A program made the position numbers and the translations under genes. From positions 124,001 through 188,000 of the forward strand of contig SMDA01000001.1 in NCBI GenBank assembly GCA_004346645.1: DNA of 64,000 bases, written 5' to 3'. Of the stretch, positions 1-8,429 are shown piece after piece (position 1 is the stretch's first letter; each line of letters starts with the position of its first letter). Under the pieces are notes generated by a model. That model had not been told where the DNA came from. It did not search any database and worked only from the letters and a program-made list of their open reading frames with translations. This stretch comes from Gulbenkiania mobilis. Lineage in GTDB: Bacteria; Pseudomonadota; Gammaproteobacteria; Burkholderiales; Chromobacteriaceae.

Positions 1-207
1 CACCAGCCAGGTTTCGTTGGCATCCCAGAAGGGGCCGATCGAGGCGATCATCATGTCCTTTTCCTCGTCACCGGCCCGGCGCAGCAAGATGCCGATGCCC
101 AGATCGTAGCCGTCGAGAATGACGTACACCAGCATGGCCAGCGCCAGCAGGCCCAGGAACACCAGCGGCAGCCAGCCCGCCGGCTGGGACAGGTCGTGTA
201 TCTGCAT
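1..207 (-). CDS. cydB: Cytochrome bd oxidase subunit II, N-terminal part (cut by window edge)
   Basis: Membrane subunit II of the quinol-oxidising cytochrome bd terminal oxidase. Only the first 69 codons are present; the gene runs off the left edge. The visible protein starts MQIHDLSQPAG, has one hydrophobic helix (about residues 12-30), then the family signatures LDGYDLGIG and IGPFWDANETWLV, which identify CydB. The ATG at 205-207 is preceded by a GGAGG ribosome site and lies 13 bases after the cydA stop, so the two subunits form one operon. Certain as to family, partial as to sequence. Confidence 0.93.
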   Translation of the reverse strand, partial: MQIHDLSQPAGWLPLVFLGLLALAMLVYVILDGYDLGIGILLRRAGDEEKDMMIASIGPFWDANETWLV

Positions 208-220
208 GGAAGCCTCCGTG

Positions 221-1594
221 TCAGCGGTTGGGGATCACAGGCTGCGGCGTTTCGGCCTCGGCCTTGAAGGCTTCGCCATCCTTGCGCGCGGCCTGACGTG
301 CCAGGTAGAAGAGCACTGCGATGTACGAGGTGATCAGGAACAGATAAAGCAGGATGTACAGCGTCAGTGAGGTGCCGATCAGCGGCGCCGGCACCTTGGA
401 GGCGGCCTCCGACGTGCGCAGGATGCCGTATACCAGAAAAGGTTGCCGGCCGATTTCGGTAACGTACCAGCCTGCCAGCACCGCCACCCAGCCTGAGAAG
501 GTCATTCCCACCAGCGTGCGTGCCAGCCACGGCCGGGGTTCTCCCCGCCGCCGCAGTTGCCACGCGCCCACCCACGACACCAGCAGCATCAGCATCGCCA
601 CCCCCACCATGATGCGGAAGGCAAGAAATACCGGCAGCACCGGCGGATGGGCATTCGGAAACGCTTCCAGCCCTTGAATCTCGCCCTTGAAGTCGTGGGT
701 GAGGTAAAACGAAGCCAGACCGGGGATGGGGGCGACCAGCTCCCAGTCATTGCGCGACTCCACCTCGTTCGGCCAACCGAACAGCACTGCGGGCAGGCTG
801 GTGCCGGTCTTCCAGATACCTTCCATCGCGGCGATCTTGGCCGGCTGGTGTTCCAGCGTGTTCAGTCCGTGCAGGTCACCCACGACGATCTGTGCCGGGA
901 TCAGCATCGCTCCCAAGAACACACCGGTGCGCAGCGCAGCGCGAACATCGCCGCCACGGTCGCCACGTAGCCAGCGGTAGGCGGATAGGCCGGCCAGCAG
1001 AAAGGCGATGGTCAGGCCGGAGGCCAGCAGCATGTGGGTGAGCCGGAAGGGGAAAGAGGGATTGAAGATCACCTGCCACCAGCTCACCACATGGATCTTG
1101 CCATCGATGATCTCGTGGCCGGTGGGCGTCTGCATCCAGGAGTTGAGGGCCAGAATCCAGAAGGTGGACAGGGACGTCCCCACCGCCACCAGCACTGTGG
1201 CCAGGGTATGCACCCGCGGACTAACGCGGTTGGAGCCGAACAGCATGATGCCGAGGAAGGTGGCCTCGAGGAAGAAGGCCGTCAGCACTTCATACCCCAG
1301 GAGCGGGCCCGCCACGTTGCCTGCCCGGTCCATGAAGCCGGGCCAGTTGGTGCCAAACTGGAAGCTCATCGTGATGCCGCTGACCACCCCGACGGCAAAC
1401 GACAGTGCAAACACCTTCACCCACAGCCGGTAGGCATCCATCCAGGCTTCGTCACCTGTCTTGGCCAGCTTGCGCTTGAAGTACACCAGTACCCAGGCGA
1501 GCCCGACGTTGATCGCGGGGAAAAGAATGTGAAAACTGATGTTGAGGCCAAACTGCACACGCGCCAGCAACACCGGGTCAACGGTGGAAAACAT
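221..1594 (-). CDS. cydA: Cytochrome bd quinol oxidase subunit I, CioA (short Q-loop) type
   Basis: Subunit I of cytochrome bd, the membrane oxidase that passes electrons from quinol to oxygen with high affinity. At 457 aa it is shorter than the E. coli enzyme (522 aa) because the Q-loop is short. The segment GDLHGLNTLEHQPAKIAAME is typical of the cyanide-insensitive (CioA) subgroup. Visible haem-ligand candidates are His22 in FHILFP and the His of RLTHMLLAS, followed by the conserved GRQPFLVYG near the C-terminus. About nine membrane helices are expected. A GAGGAG ribosome site precedes the ATG. It is first in the operon with cydB. CioA assignment rests on the loop motif and length. Confidence 0.95.
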   Translation of the reverse strand: MFSTVDPVLLARVQFGLNISFHILFPAINVGLAWVLVYFKRKLAKTGDEAWMDAYRLWVKVFALSFAVGVVSGITMSFQFGTNWPGFMDRAGNVAGPLLGYEVLTAFFLEATFLGIMLFGSNRVSPRVHTLATVLVAVGTSLSTFWILALNSWMQTPTGHEIIDGKIHVVSWWQVIFNPSFPFRLTHMLLASGLTIAFLLAGLSAYRWLRGDRGGDVRAALRTGVFLGAMLIPAQIVVGDLHGLNTLEHQPAKIAAMEGIWKTGTSLPAVLFGWPNEVESRNDWELVAPIPGLASFYLTHDFKGEIQGLEAFPNAHPPVLPVFLAFRIMVGVAMLMLLVSWVGAWQLRRRGEPRPWLARTLVGMTFSGWVAVLAGWYVTEIGRQPFLVYGILRTSEAASKVPAPLIGTSLTLYILLYLFLITSYIAVLFYLARQAARKDGEAFKAEAETPQPVIPNR

Positions 1595-1642
1595 GTTTCG
1601 ATGCTCCTCGAGTGTGTCCGAACCGATCGGGCTTGCAACGTC

Positions 1643-2329
1643 TCAGCGCGGGGCCGGGCGTGCAGCCGGGGCGAGGCTCTGGCGCTCGCTCCGCTTTTTG
1701 TTGGCGTCGATGCCCAATCTCTGGTCGCGCTGGCGCACCAGCTCGGCACTGGCCTCGCCGTCGCGCACGAAGTTGTCCAGAAGATGGGCCTCCCCCACAG
1801 GCAGGGCACTGCCGCTGCGTCCGGGGCCGCCGGTGTTCCATAGCTGCCAGGTCTTGCTGTAGGCAGCGATCTTGTCCTTCATCAATGCCTTTTCCGCCAC
1901 GGCCGGCACCCCGGGTGCCACCAACTGGCCCGACAGGATGGCGTAGCCCAGCGGAGACCACAGCGGCTTTTCCGCGGGCGCGAGCGCCTCGTAGAGCTTG
2001 GCCGAAATGATGTACTGAACGCCGCTGAGGCGTGCGCCACGCCCGTTGCCGTCGTAAAGCACGCACTGCGCGAAATCTTGATTGACCTGCTCGCAGTACT
2101 GATGGGTCTCGTTCTGCTGGGTCGGGTCAGTGCGTTGGCGCTGCAGCCCTACCAAATAGACGTTGATGTCCTGCAGTGGGCTGTCGCCCTGCATCCAGCG
2201 GGCGCTGTTCTCCAGCACGCGCGTCTTGAGTGTCTTTTCGGCGCCCGGTAGTGGCGCGGGCGCGGTCTCGGCGGCAGCGGGCAGGGCCATGCAGGCCAGC
2301 CACAGCATCGCGGCACAACGGTTGGACAT
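1643..2329 (-). CDS. DUF1264 / OBAP-like periplasmic protein
   Basis: A 228-aa protein with an N-terminal hydrophobic signal peptide (about residues 1-20, ending PAAAE) followed by a soluble domain that resembles the DUF1264 family, related to plant oil-body-associated proteins. Family-like stretches are HQYCEQVNQDFAQCVLYDG, RLSGVQYIISAKLYE and YAILSGQLVAPGVP. The function of the family in bacteria is unknown. It lies 48 bases upstream of cydA on the same strand, so it could be co-transcribed with the oxidase, though nothing in the sequence shows a functional link. Two cysteines (in YCEQ and QCVL) could form a disulphide in the periplasm. Confidence 0.72.
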   Translation of the reverse strand: MSNRCAAMLWLACMALPAAAETAPAPLPGAEKTLKTRVLENSARWMQGDSPLQDINVYLVGLQRQRTDPTQQNETHQYCEQVNQDFAQCVLYDGNGRGARLSGVQYIISAKLYEALAPAEKPLWSPLGYAILSGQLVAPGVPAVAEKALMKDKIAAYSKTWQLWNTGGPGRSGSALPVGEAHLLDNFVRDGEASAELVRQRDQRLGIDANKKRSERQSLAPAARPAPR

Positions 2330-2414
2330 GGGAAAGGGCCTCGGGTTGCACGACAGTCATCTGCTCGGTGAGGCAAGCACTGTGCCGTCCGACGGGCCGG
2401 GGAAGAGGAATGCG

Positions 2415-2449
2415 GCTTCGGCCAACCTTGTGGCAAGGTTGGCCGAAGC
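2415..2449. terminator. Perfect hairpin made of an inverted pair of the dispersed uptake-like word
   Basis: Two copies of the 15-base word GCTTCGGCCAACCTT face each other (2415-2429 and 2435-2449) across a 5-base loop, giving a perfect 15-bp stem. It sits 5 bases past the stop of the DUF456 gene, where a terminator is expected. No T-run follows on the minus strand, so intrinsic termination is plausible but unproven. The arrangement copies the way Neisseria places inverted uptake-sequence pairs at gene ends. Confidence 0.65.
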
Positions 2450-2453
2450 GGGG

Positions 2454-2933
2454 TCAGAACCACCAGCCGAAGGCGAAGGTGGTCAGCATGGCCAGACCGA
2501 TGCCGACCTTGGCCACCGTGCCGATGATGAAGCCGATGAAGGTGCCGATCCCAACCTTGCCGGCCTGCAGCAGGTCGCGGCGTGCCAGATATTCACCGGT
2601 TGCCGCGCCGACCAGCGGGCCCAGGATCACGCCGGCCAGCCCCAGGATCAGCCCGACGATGCCGCCGATGGCAGCCCCCCACAGCGCTTGCCGGCTGGCC
2701 CCGGTGGCACGGGCCCCCAGCACGCCGGCAAGGAAGTCGATCAGCAGGCCCAGTGCAGTCAGCACCGCCAGCGCAATCAGGATGGGCGCGCCCACATGGA
2801 CGAAACCGTCCATCCAGGCCGCGAGGAAAAAGCCTGCCAGAACCAGCGGCAGGCCAGGCAGTGCGGGAAGAAAGGTACCAGCCATCCCCACGACGACCAG
2901 CATGATGGCGGCAAGATAGCCCAGCCACTCCAT
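2454..2933 (-). CDS. DUF456 family membrane protein
   Basis: A 159-aa, very hydrophobic protein with about four or five membrane segments and many glycines, matching the DUF456 family. Recognisable features are the opening segment GMAGTFLPALPGLPLVLAGF, the central glycine-rich IGGIVGLILGLAGVILGP, and a small charged loop (YLARRDLLQAGK) before the last helix pair. No catalytic residues are apparent and the function of the family is unknown. The ATG at 2931-2933 has a clear GAGGAG ribosome site. It is followed by the inverted-word hairpin and appears to be a single-gene unit. Confidence 0.75.
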   Translation of the reverse strand: MEWLGYLAAIMLVVVGMAGTFLPALPGLPLVLAGFFLAAWMDGFVHVGAPILIALAVLTALGLLIDFLAGVLGARATGASRQALWGAAIGGIVGLILGLAGVILGPLVGAATGEYLARRDLLQAGKVGIGTFIGFIIGTVAKVGIGLAMLTTFAFGWWF

Positions 2934-3026
2934 AGATGTCTCCTCATGATGCTGTCTTGAGAAGATATGGCAAGGGCGGCATGCGGCAAGTTCCGCAGTG
3001 CCGCCCCTGTGTGGCAGGCTGGACCG

Positions 3027-5081
3027 TCAGTGAGCGTATTCGGCCAGCAGCTGGGCCTGCGCGCAACGCAGACGGCCACGCGTCTGGCGTCGGCGATAGC
3101 TGCCGTCCGGCTGCATCTCCCACGCGTTGCAGTTGTCTTCCAGATACAGCTTCAGGCTTTCCTTGATCAGCCTGCGCTTGATGCGTGCGTCCAGTACGGG
3201 AACGCAGGTTTCGATGCGGCGGAAGAAGTTGCGGCCCATCCAGTCGGCGCTGGCGATGAACACATCTTCCTGCCGGTCGTTAAAGAAATAGAACACGCGC
3301 GGGTGCTCGAGGAAGCGTCCGACGATGGAGCGCACGGTGATGTTGTCCGAAAGCCCGGGCACGCCCGGACGCAGCGCGCACACGCCCCGCACGATCAGCT
3401 GGATCTTCACTCCGGCCTGGCTGGCTTTGTAGAGCGCGTGGATCACCTGCGGCTCCAAAAGGGCGTTCATCTTGGCGATGATCTGTGCTGGCCGGCCCGC
3501 TTCCGCGTGCTCGGTTTCGCGGGCGATGGCAGCCATGATCATGCTGTGCAGGGTGAAGGGCGACTGGTACAGATGCTTGAGCTGGCTGGCTCGTCCCAGG
3601 CCCGTGAGCTGCACAAAGATATCGTTCACGTCGCTGGCGATTTCTTCATTGCAGGTCATCAGGCCGAAGTCGGTGTACAGGCGTGCGGTGCGCGGGTGGT
3701 AGTTACCGGTGCCCAGATGGACGTAGCGGCGCAGGCCGTGTTCCTCGCGGCGCACCACCATCAGCATCTTGGCGTGCACCTTGTAGCCAAACACGCCGTA
3801 CACCACGTGTGCCCCGGCATCCTCCAGCCGGCTGGCCCAGCTGATATTGGCCTCTTCGTCAAAACGCGCCATCAGCTCCACCACCACCGTCACCTGCTTG
3901 CCGGCACGGGCGGCGGCGATCAGCGACTCCATCAGCACCGAGTCGGTCCCGGTGCGGTATACCGTCATCTTGATGGCCACCACCTGCGGATCCAGCGCGG
4001 CCAGATTGAGTAGATCAATCACCGGCTGGAAGCTCTGGTACGGATGATGCAGCAGCACATCCCCCTGACGGATGGCATCGAATAGGCTGGCCTTCTTCTG
4101 CAGCGAGGGCGGCAGGGTGGGCGTGAAGGGCGGGAACTTCAGCTCCGGCCGGTCGATCAGGTCCGGCACCTGCATCAGGCGCACCAGGTTCACCGGACCA
4201 TCCACACGGTAGATGTCGCGCTGCTCCAGGTTGAACTGCGTCAGCAGGAATTCCTCCATGTGCTGCGGGCAGTTGTCGGCGATCTCCAGCCGCACGGCAT
4301 CGCCGAACTGGCGCTGCCGCAATTCCCCCTGCAGCGCGGTACGCAGGTTCTTGAGGTCTTCGTCCTCGACGTTCAGCTCGCTGTCGCGGGTGACACGGAA
4401 CTGGTAGCACCCCTTTACCGCCATGCCTAAAAACAGCTCGTGTACATGGGCATGCAGGATCGAGGACAGGAACACCAGCATCAGCTTGCCTTCCGACAGC
4501 TCGGCCGGCAGCTTGATCACCCGTGGCAGGATGCGCGGTGCCTGTACGATGGCGATGCCGGAACGTCGGCCGAAGGCATCGCGGCCTTCCAGCTCCACCG
4601 CGAAGTTAAGGCTTTTGTTCAGGACCTTGGGGAAGGGATGCGATGGGTCCAGACCGATCGGCGTCAGGATCGGCATCACTTCGCGGAAGAAGTAGTCGCG
4701 CACCCATTGCCGCTGCTCGGCGTTCCACTCGTCACGCCGCAGGAAGACGATGTTCTCGTCGCGGAAGGCCGGGAACAGCACCTCGCGCATTACGGCATAC
4801 TGGTCGCGTACCAGTGCATGGGCCGCGCCGGAAACCATGTCCAGCGCCTGGCGTGGTGTGCGGCCGTCCGGCAGCAGGCGCTCGGGAGTGTGGCGCGCGC
4901 AGGCCTTTAGCCACGCCAGCCGGACCTCGAAGAATTCGTCCAGGTTGGAGGAGACGATGCACAGGAACTTCAGGCGCTCCAGCAGGGGCAGCTGAGGATC
5001 TTCGGCCTGGGCCAGAACACGACGGTTGAACTCGATGACGCCGAGTTCGCGGTTGAGCAGGAGGTCTTGCGGCTGTGACAT
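3027..5081 (-). CDS. ppk: Polyphosphate kinase 1
   Basis: Polymerises the terminal phosphate of ATP into inorganic polyphosphate through a phosphohistidine intermediate. The 684-aa protein has the normal PPK1 architecture: an N-terminal helical domain (NRELGVIEFNRRVLAQ), a middle domain, and two phospholipase-D-like C-terminal domains. His436 in GYKVHAKML corresponds to E. coli autophosphorylated His435, and FLEHPRVFYF with SADWMGRNFFRR carries the second conserved His region. The start at MSQPQDLLLN was chosen because the frame remains open for 68 non-homologous codons upstream; its ribosome site is weak. An intrinsic terminator lies between it and upstream yggX, so ppk probably has its own promoter. 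Confidence 0.95.
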   Translation of the reverse strand: MSQPQDLLLNRELGVIEFNRRVLAQAEDPQLPLLERLKFLCIVSSNLDEFFEVRLAWLKACARHTPERLLPDGRTPRQALDMVSGAAHALVRDQYAVMREVLFPAFRDENIVFLRRDEWNAEQRQWVRDYFFREVMPILTPIGLDPSHPFPKVLNKSLNFAVELEGRDAFGRRSGIAIVQAPRILPRVIKLPAELSEGKLMLVFLSSILHAHVHELFLGMAVKGCYQFRVTRDSELNVEDEDLKNLRTALQGELRQRQFGDAVRLEIADNCPQHMEEFLLTQFNLEQRDIYRVDGPVNLVRLMQVPDLIDRPELKFPPFTPTLPPSLQKKASLFDAIRQGDVLLHHPYQSFQPVIDLLNLAALDPQVVAIKMTVYRTGTDSVLMESLIAAARAGKQVTVVVELMARFDEEANISWASRLEDAGAHVVYGVFGYKVHAKMLMVVRREEHGLRRYVHLGTGNYHPRTARLYTDFGLMTCNEEIASDVNDIFVQLTGLGRASQLKHLYQSPFTLHSMIMAAIARETEHAEAGRPAQIIAKMNALLEPQVIHALYKASQAGVKIQLIVRGVCALRPGVPGLSDNITVRSIVGRFLEHPRVFYFFNDRQEDVFIASADWMGRNFFRRIETCVPVLDARIKRRLIKESLKLYLEDNCNAWEMQPDGSYRRRQTRGRLRCAQAQLLAEYAH

Positions 5082-5099
5082 GGCAACGGGTTTCGGATG

Positions 5100-5124
5100 A
5101 AAAAAAGCCCTCCTGAAGGAGGGC
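5100..5124 (-). terminator. Intrinsic terminator after yggX
   Basis: Stem GCCCTCC/GGAGGGC with a TGAA loop (5107-5124), followed on the minus strand by seven Ts (plus-strand A-run 5100-5106). It sits just past the yggX stop and just before the ppk start. Confidence 0.9.
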
Positions 5125-5131
5125 CGGTCGA

Positions 5132-5407
5132 TCAGGATTGGGCCGGTGGCGTAAAGCCGGCCGGTGCGTCGGCCCCTTGGCCGAAGAAGTACGCTTCCAT
5201 CTGTTGGGCCAGGTACTGGCGTGCGCGGGCGTCCGCCAGATTGAGCCGGTTTTCGTTGATGAGCATGGTCTGGTAGCGTAGCCACCCCTGCCAGGCTTCC
5301 TTCGAAACCGAATCGTACACGCGCTTGCCCAGTTCGCCCGGCAGCGGCGGGAAATCCAGGCCTTCGGCCTCGCGGCCCAGTTTCACGCAGTTGACCATTC
5401 GCGACAT
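5132..5407 (-). CDS. yggX: Probable Fe(2+)-trafficking / oxidative damage protection protein
   Basis: A small cytoplasmic protein that in enterobacteria helps protect iron-sulphur proteins from oxidation. The 91-aa product has the same length as E. coli YggX and its signatures: an N-terminal [19 protein letters not shown], then [20 protein letters not shown] and [12 protein letters not shown]. The start was placed at MSRMV because the 30 codons upstream in the same frame show no similarity to the family. The conserved Cys7 expected for the family is present. It lies downstream of argA (86-base gap) and has its own terminator. Confidence 0.93.
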   Translation of the reverse strand: MSRMVNCVKLGREAEGLDFPPLPGELGKRVYDSVSKEAWQGWLRYQTMLINENRLNLADARARQYLAQQMEAYFFGQGADAPAGFTPPAQS

Positions 5408-5493
5408 TCGGTTTTCCTCACACGGTTCAGATGACAATTTACTACGGTATTGTGACACAGCGATGAACGTGCAGCTATGGCACGTCACCTGCC

Positions 5494-6801
5494 TCACAAG
5501 GGTTTGATGAACACCTTGGAGCGGCGCTGCGTATTGTAGAGACGCTGCCGGGGCGGGGGCAATTGGCTGGGGTCGGCCGGGCTGAAGCCGCGTTCGACGA
5601 ACCAGTGTGCCGTCTGGGTCGTCAGCACGAACAGGGCATGCATGCCGCGCAGCCGGGCTTTCTGTTCTACATGGTGCAGCAAGGTCTCGCCAAAGCCCGC
5701 ATCGCGCTTGTCCCGCGACACCACCAGACAGGCCAGTTCCGCCATGTCACTGCCAGGGAAGGTGTGCATCGCCACGCAGCCATACACCTTGCCATCGTGC
5801 TCCAGCACCGAATAGCAGTCGATCTCCATCTCCAGATGCTCGCGGCTGCGCTTGACCAGTACCCCTTGTTCCTCAAGCGGACGGATGAGCGCGATGATGT
5901 TGCCGATGTCCTCGATGCCGGCGTTACGCACTTTCACCAGCGGATCGCGCGACACCATTGTGCCGTTGCCGCCGCTGGTGAAAAGCTCCACCAGAAGGGC
6001 GCCGTCTTCCCGGTGGCTGACGAGGTGGGCACGTGGCACGCCCTCGCGTACCGCGCGCACCGCACAGGCCAGATAGGCGCAGACATCCACCGGCTGTGTG
6101 TTCCGCGCCAGCAGGTCTTCTGCCTGGTGGGCGTTGAGCGTGCTCACGAACTGGCCTTCCGGTCCGGTTACCCCGCGGCTCTCGATCAGGAAGATCAGCT
6201 TCTCCGCCCGCAGGGCGCTGGCGGTCTGTGTGGCCACTTCCTCCATCATCAGGTTGAAGACCTCGCCGGTGGGGGAATAGCCGATCGGTGAGATCAGCAC
6301 CAGTTCGCCGGTGTCCAGCCGCTGGTTGATCGCCTCGGTGTCGATACGCCGCACCTGCCCGGAATAGAAATAGTCCACGCCGTCGATCACCCCGAGTGGG
6401 CGGGCGGTGAGCACGTTGCCGCTGGAAACCCGCAGGTGAGCGTTGTGCATCGGTGAGTTGGGCATGCCCATCGACAGCGCGGCCTCGATCTCGTAGCGCA
6501 CCATGCCCTGAGCCTGCTTGACGGCCTCCAGTGTCGGCGCATCGGTGATGCGGCGGCCGTCGTGAAAACGCGGCATCAGCCCGTTGCGCGCCAGCAGTGC
6601 GGCGATTTGCGGCCGCCCGCCATGTACCACCACCACGCGCACGCCCAGGCTGACCAGAAGGTTGATGTCCTGGGCCAAGCCGGCCAGGTTGCCACCGGCC
6701 ACCGCCTCGCCGCTCAGTGCGATCACGAAGGTCTTGCCGCGGAAGGCATTGATGTAGGGTGCGGCTTCGCGGAAGGAAAAAACGAATTCCTGCGTCAACA
6801 T
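5494..6801 (-). CDS. argA: Amino-acid N-acetyltransferase (N-acetylglutamate synthase)
   Basis: Catalyses the first step of arginine synthesis, acetyl-CoA plus glutamate to N-acetylglutamate. The 435-aa protein has the classic two-domain layout: an amino-acid-kinase-like domain (about residues 1-285, with [20 protein letters not shown] and [11 protein letters not shown]), which normally binds the arginine feedback inhibitor, and a C-terminal GNAT domain (about 290-435, with [22 protein letters not shown]). The C-terminal [20 protein letters not shown] is typical of ArgA. The start ATG (6799-6801) has a GGAG site. Stands upstream of yggX. Confidence 0.95.
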   Translation of the reverse strand: MLTQEFVFSFREAAPYINAFRGKTFVIALSGEAVAGGNLAGLAQDINLLVSLGVRVVVVHGGRPQIAALLARNGLMPRFHDGRRITDAPTLEAVKQAQGMVRYEIEAALSMGMPNSPMHNAHLRVSSGNVLTARPLGVIDGVDYFYSGQVRRIDTEAINQRLDTGELVLISPIGYSPTGEVFNLMMEEVATQTASALRAEKLIFLIESRGVTGPEGQFVSTLNAHQAEDLLARNTQPVDVCAYLACAVRAVREGVPRAHLVSHREDGALLVELFTSGGNGTMVSRDPLVKVRNAGIEDIGNIIALIRPLEEQGVLVKRSREHLEMEIDCYSVLEHDGKVYGCVAMHTFPGSDMAELACLVVSRDKRDAGFGETLLHHVEQKARLRGMHALFVLTTQTAHWFVERGFSPADPSQLPPPRQRLYNTQRRSKVFIKPL

Positions 6802-6902
6802 CGGTACTGAGGCTCCGGCGGATGGGAAAACGGCTGACAGGAAAGGGTAACAGGAAAGCGCAGTGCCGGCAGCCGGCGCGTGGTGATCAACCGCTGCCGG
6901 CC

Positions 6903-6930
6903 AAAGAAAAGGCCGCCCCGTGGGGCGGCC
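6903..6930 (-). terminator. Intrinsic terminator after ctpA
   Basis: Stem GGCCGCCCC/GGGGCGGCC (6911-6930) followed on the minus strand by TTTTCTTT. It lies 16 bases beyond the ctpA stop and ends the gpmI-envC-ctpA run. Confidence 0.85.
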
Positions 6931-6946
6931 CGGCAGGTGGAGCGGC

Positions 6947-8404
6947 TCAGTTGCCCTTTTTCAGCAGGATCTGCTGCACCTTGAGGATATTGAGTGCCTG
7001 GCCCAGCTGGTAATCGGAACGCGGGTTGGGGTCGCGCGGGTTGGCCGAAGCCTCCTCGCCCTTGTCGTTCCGGTCCTGCTTGTCTTTGCCGCGCGGGGCG
7101 CTGTCCTCCGGCGACCTGAGAGGCGTGCCGCTGTCGGGGGCAGGTTTGGCCGGCACCTTGATCACCGTTACCTCGCCACTGTCATTGTTGCGCAGATGGT
7201 TTTCCAGATCGGCCTCACGGATGCGCAGCGCCTGTTCGGCATTGGTGATCGTGGCGTCCTCCACCACCACATCCGGCGTGATGCCCTTGGCTTGGATCGA
7301 GCGGCCACTCGGCGTGAAGTAACGGGCAGTGGTCAGTTTGATCGCCCCCGAGTTGCCCAAGGGAAGGATGGACTGCACCGACCCCTTGCCAAAGCTCTGG
7401 GTGCCCACGATCACCGCACGCTTGTGGTCTTGCAGGGCACCGGCCACGATTTCGGAGGCCGAGGCGGAACCACCGTTGACGATCACTACCATCGGTACCG
7501 TCTTGGCATAGGCCGGCAGGCCGGCAAGCGGGTCGCTGCCGTTCAGCCGCTTGTAGTTCTGCGGCGAGGCCGTCAGGCGCATTTTGGCGTCACTGGCACG
7601 CCCTTCGGTGTACACCACCAGTGCGTTGCCCGGCAGAAAGGCCGAGGCCACGCCTACGGCACCGTTGAGCAGACCGCCCGGGTCGTCGCGCAAATCCAGC
7701 ACCAGCCCCTTGGGCGGCGTCTTGTTCTCCCGCGCAAGGTTCTGCAGCGCCTGGTTGAGATTCTCCACCGTGTGTTCCTGGAACTGCGCCAGCCGGATAT
7801 AGCCGTAGCCTGGCTCCAGCAGCTTGTATTTCACGCTCTTGGTCTTGATGACAGCGCGGGTCAGGGTAACCACGATCGGCTTTGGCTCGTTCTTGCGTGC
7901 CAGCGTCAGGGTAACCTTGGTGCCGGGCTTGCCGCGCATGCGCTTGACGGCATCGTTGAGCGACAACCCGCGTACCGGCGTATCGTCGATCTTGACGATC
8001 AGGTCACCGCTCTTGATGCCGGCGCGCTGGGCCGGGGTGTCCTCGATCGGGGACACCACCTTGACCAGGCCATCCTCGGCACCGATCTCGATGCCCAAGC
8101 CGCCAAACTCGCCTTGGGTGCCTTCCTTCAGCTCGCGGTAGGCCTCGGGGTCCAGGTAGTCCGAATGCGGGTCGAGACCGGACAGCATGCCCTTGATCGC
8201 CTCGCTGATCAGCTTTTTGTCGTCGACGGGCTCGACGTATTCCTGCTTGATGCGGCCGAACACTTCGGCAAAGGTGCTCAGCTCGTTGAGCGGCAGGACG
8301 GCCTTTTCCTTGTCGGCAAACGCCTGGAAGCTGATGGTCAACGCACCACCGGCCAGGGCGCCGGCCATCAGTAGCGCCAGTTTCTTCAGTCGTGGACTGC
8401 TCAT
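6947..8404 (-). CDS. ctpA: S41 family C-terminal processing peptidase
   Basis: Periplasmic serine protease that cleaves proteins from the C-terminal side, often acting on cell-wall enzymes. The 485-aa protein has a signal peptide or anchor (about residues 8-30), a PDZ domain (about 100-180, GGLGIEIGAEDGLVKVVSP) and the S41 protease core. The catalytic Ser315 in GGSASASEIVAG and Lys340 in TQSFGKGSVQS are the expected 25 residues apart. The C-terminal tail after about residue 395 is charged and low-complexity. The start at MSSPRLKK was chosen because it opens the signal sequence and has a GGAGA site. Lies 25 bases after envC, so they are probably co-expressed, fitting a joint role in wall hydrolysis control. 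Confidence 0.93.
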   Translation of the reverse strand: MSSPRLKKLALLMAGALAGGALTISFQAFADKEKAVLPLNELSTFAEVFGRIKQEYVEPVDDKKLISEAIKGMLSGLDPHSDYLDPEAYRELKEGTQGEFGGLGIEIGAEDGLVKVVSPIEDTPAQRAGIKSGDLIVKIDDTPVRGLSLNDAVKRMRGKPGTKVTLTLARKNEPKPIVVTLTRAVIKTKSVKYKLLEPGYGYIRLAQFQEHTVENLNQALQNLARENKTPPKGLVLDLRDDPGGLLNGAVGVASAFLPGNALVVYTEGRASDAKMRLTASPQNYKRLNGSDPLAGLPAYAKTVPMVVIVNGGSASASEIVAGALQDHKRAVIVGTQSFGKGSVQSILPLGNSGAIKLTTARYFTPSGRSIQAKGITPDVVVEDATITNAEQALRIREADLENHLRNNDSGEVTVIKVPAKPAPDSGTPLRSPEDSAPRGKDKQDRNDKGEEASANPRDPNPRSDYQLGQALNILKVQQILLKKGN

Positions 8405-8429
8405 GATCGTTGGAAGTCTCCGTGGGGCC

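Noticed and set aside
6920-8374. A 484-codon plus-strand frame opposite ctpA
   Set aside because: CtpA has intact catalytic residues and a signal sequence on the minus strand; the opposite frame has no recognisable domain.
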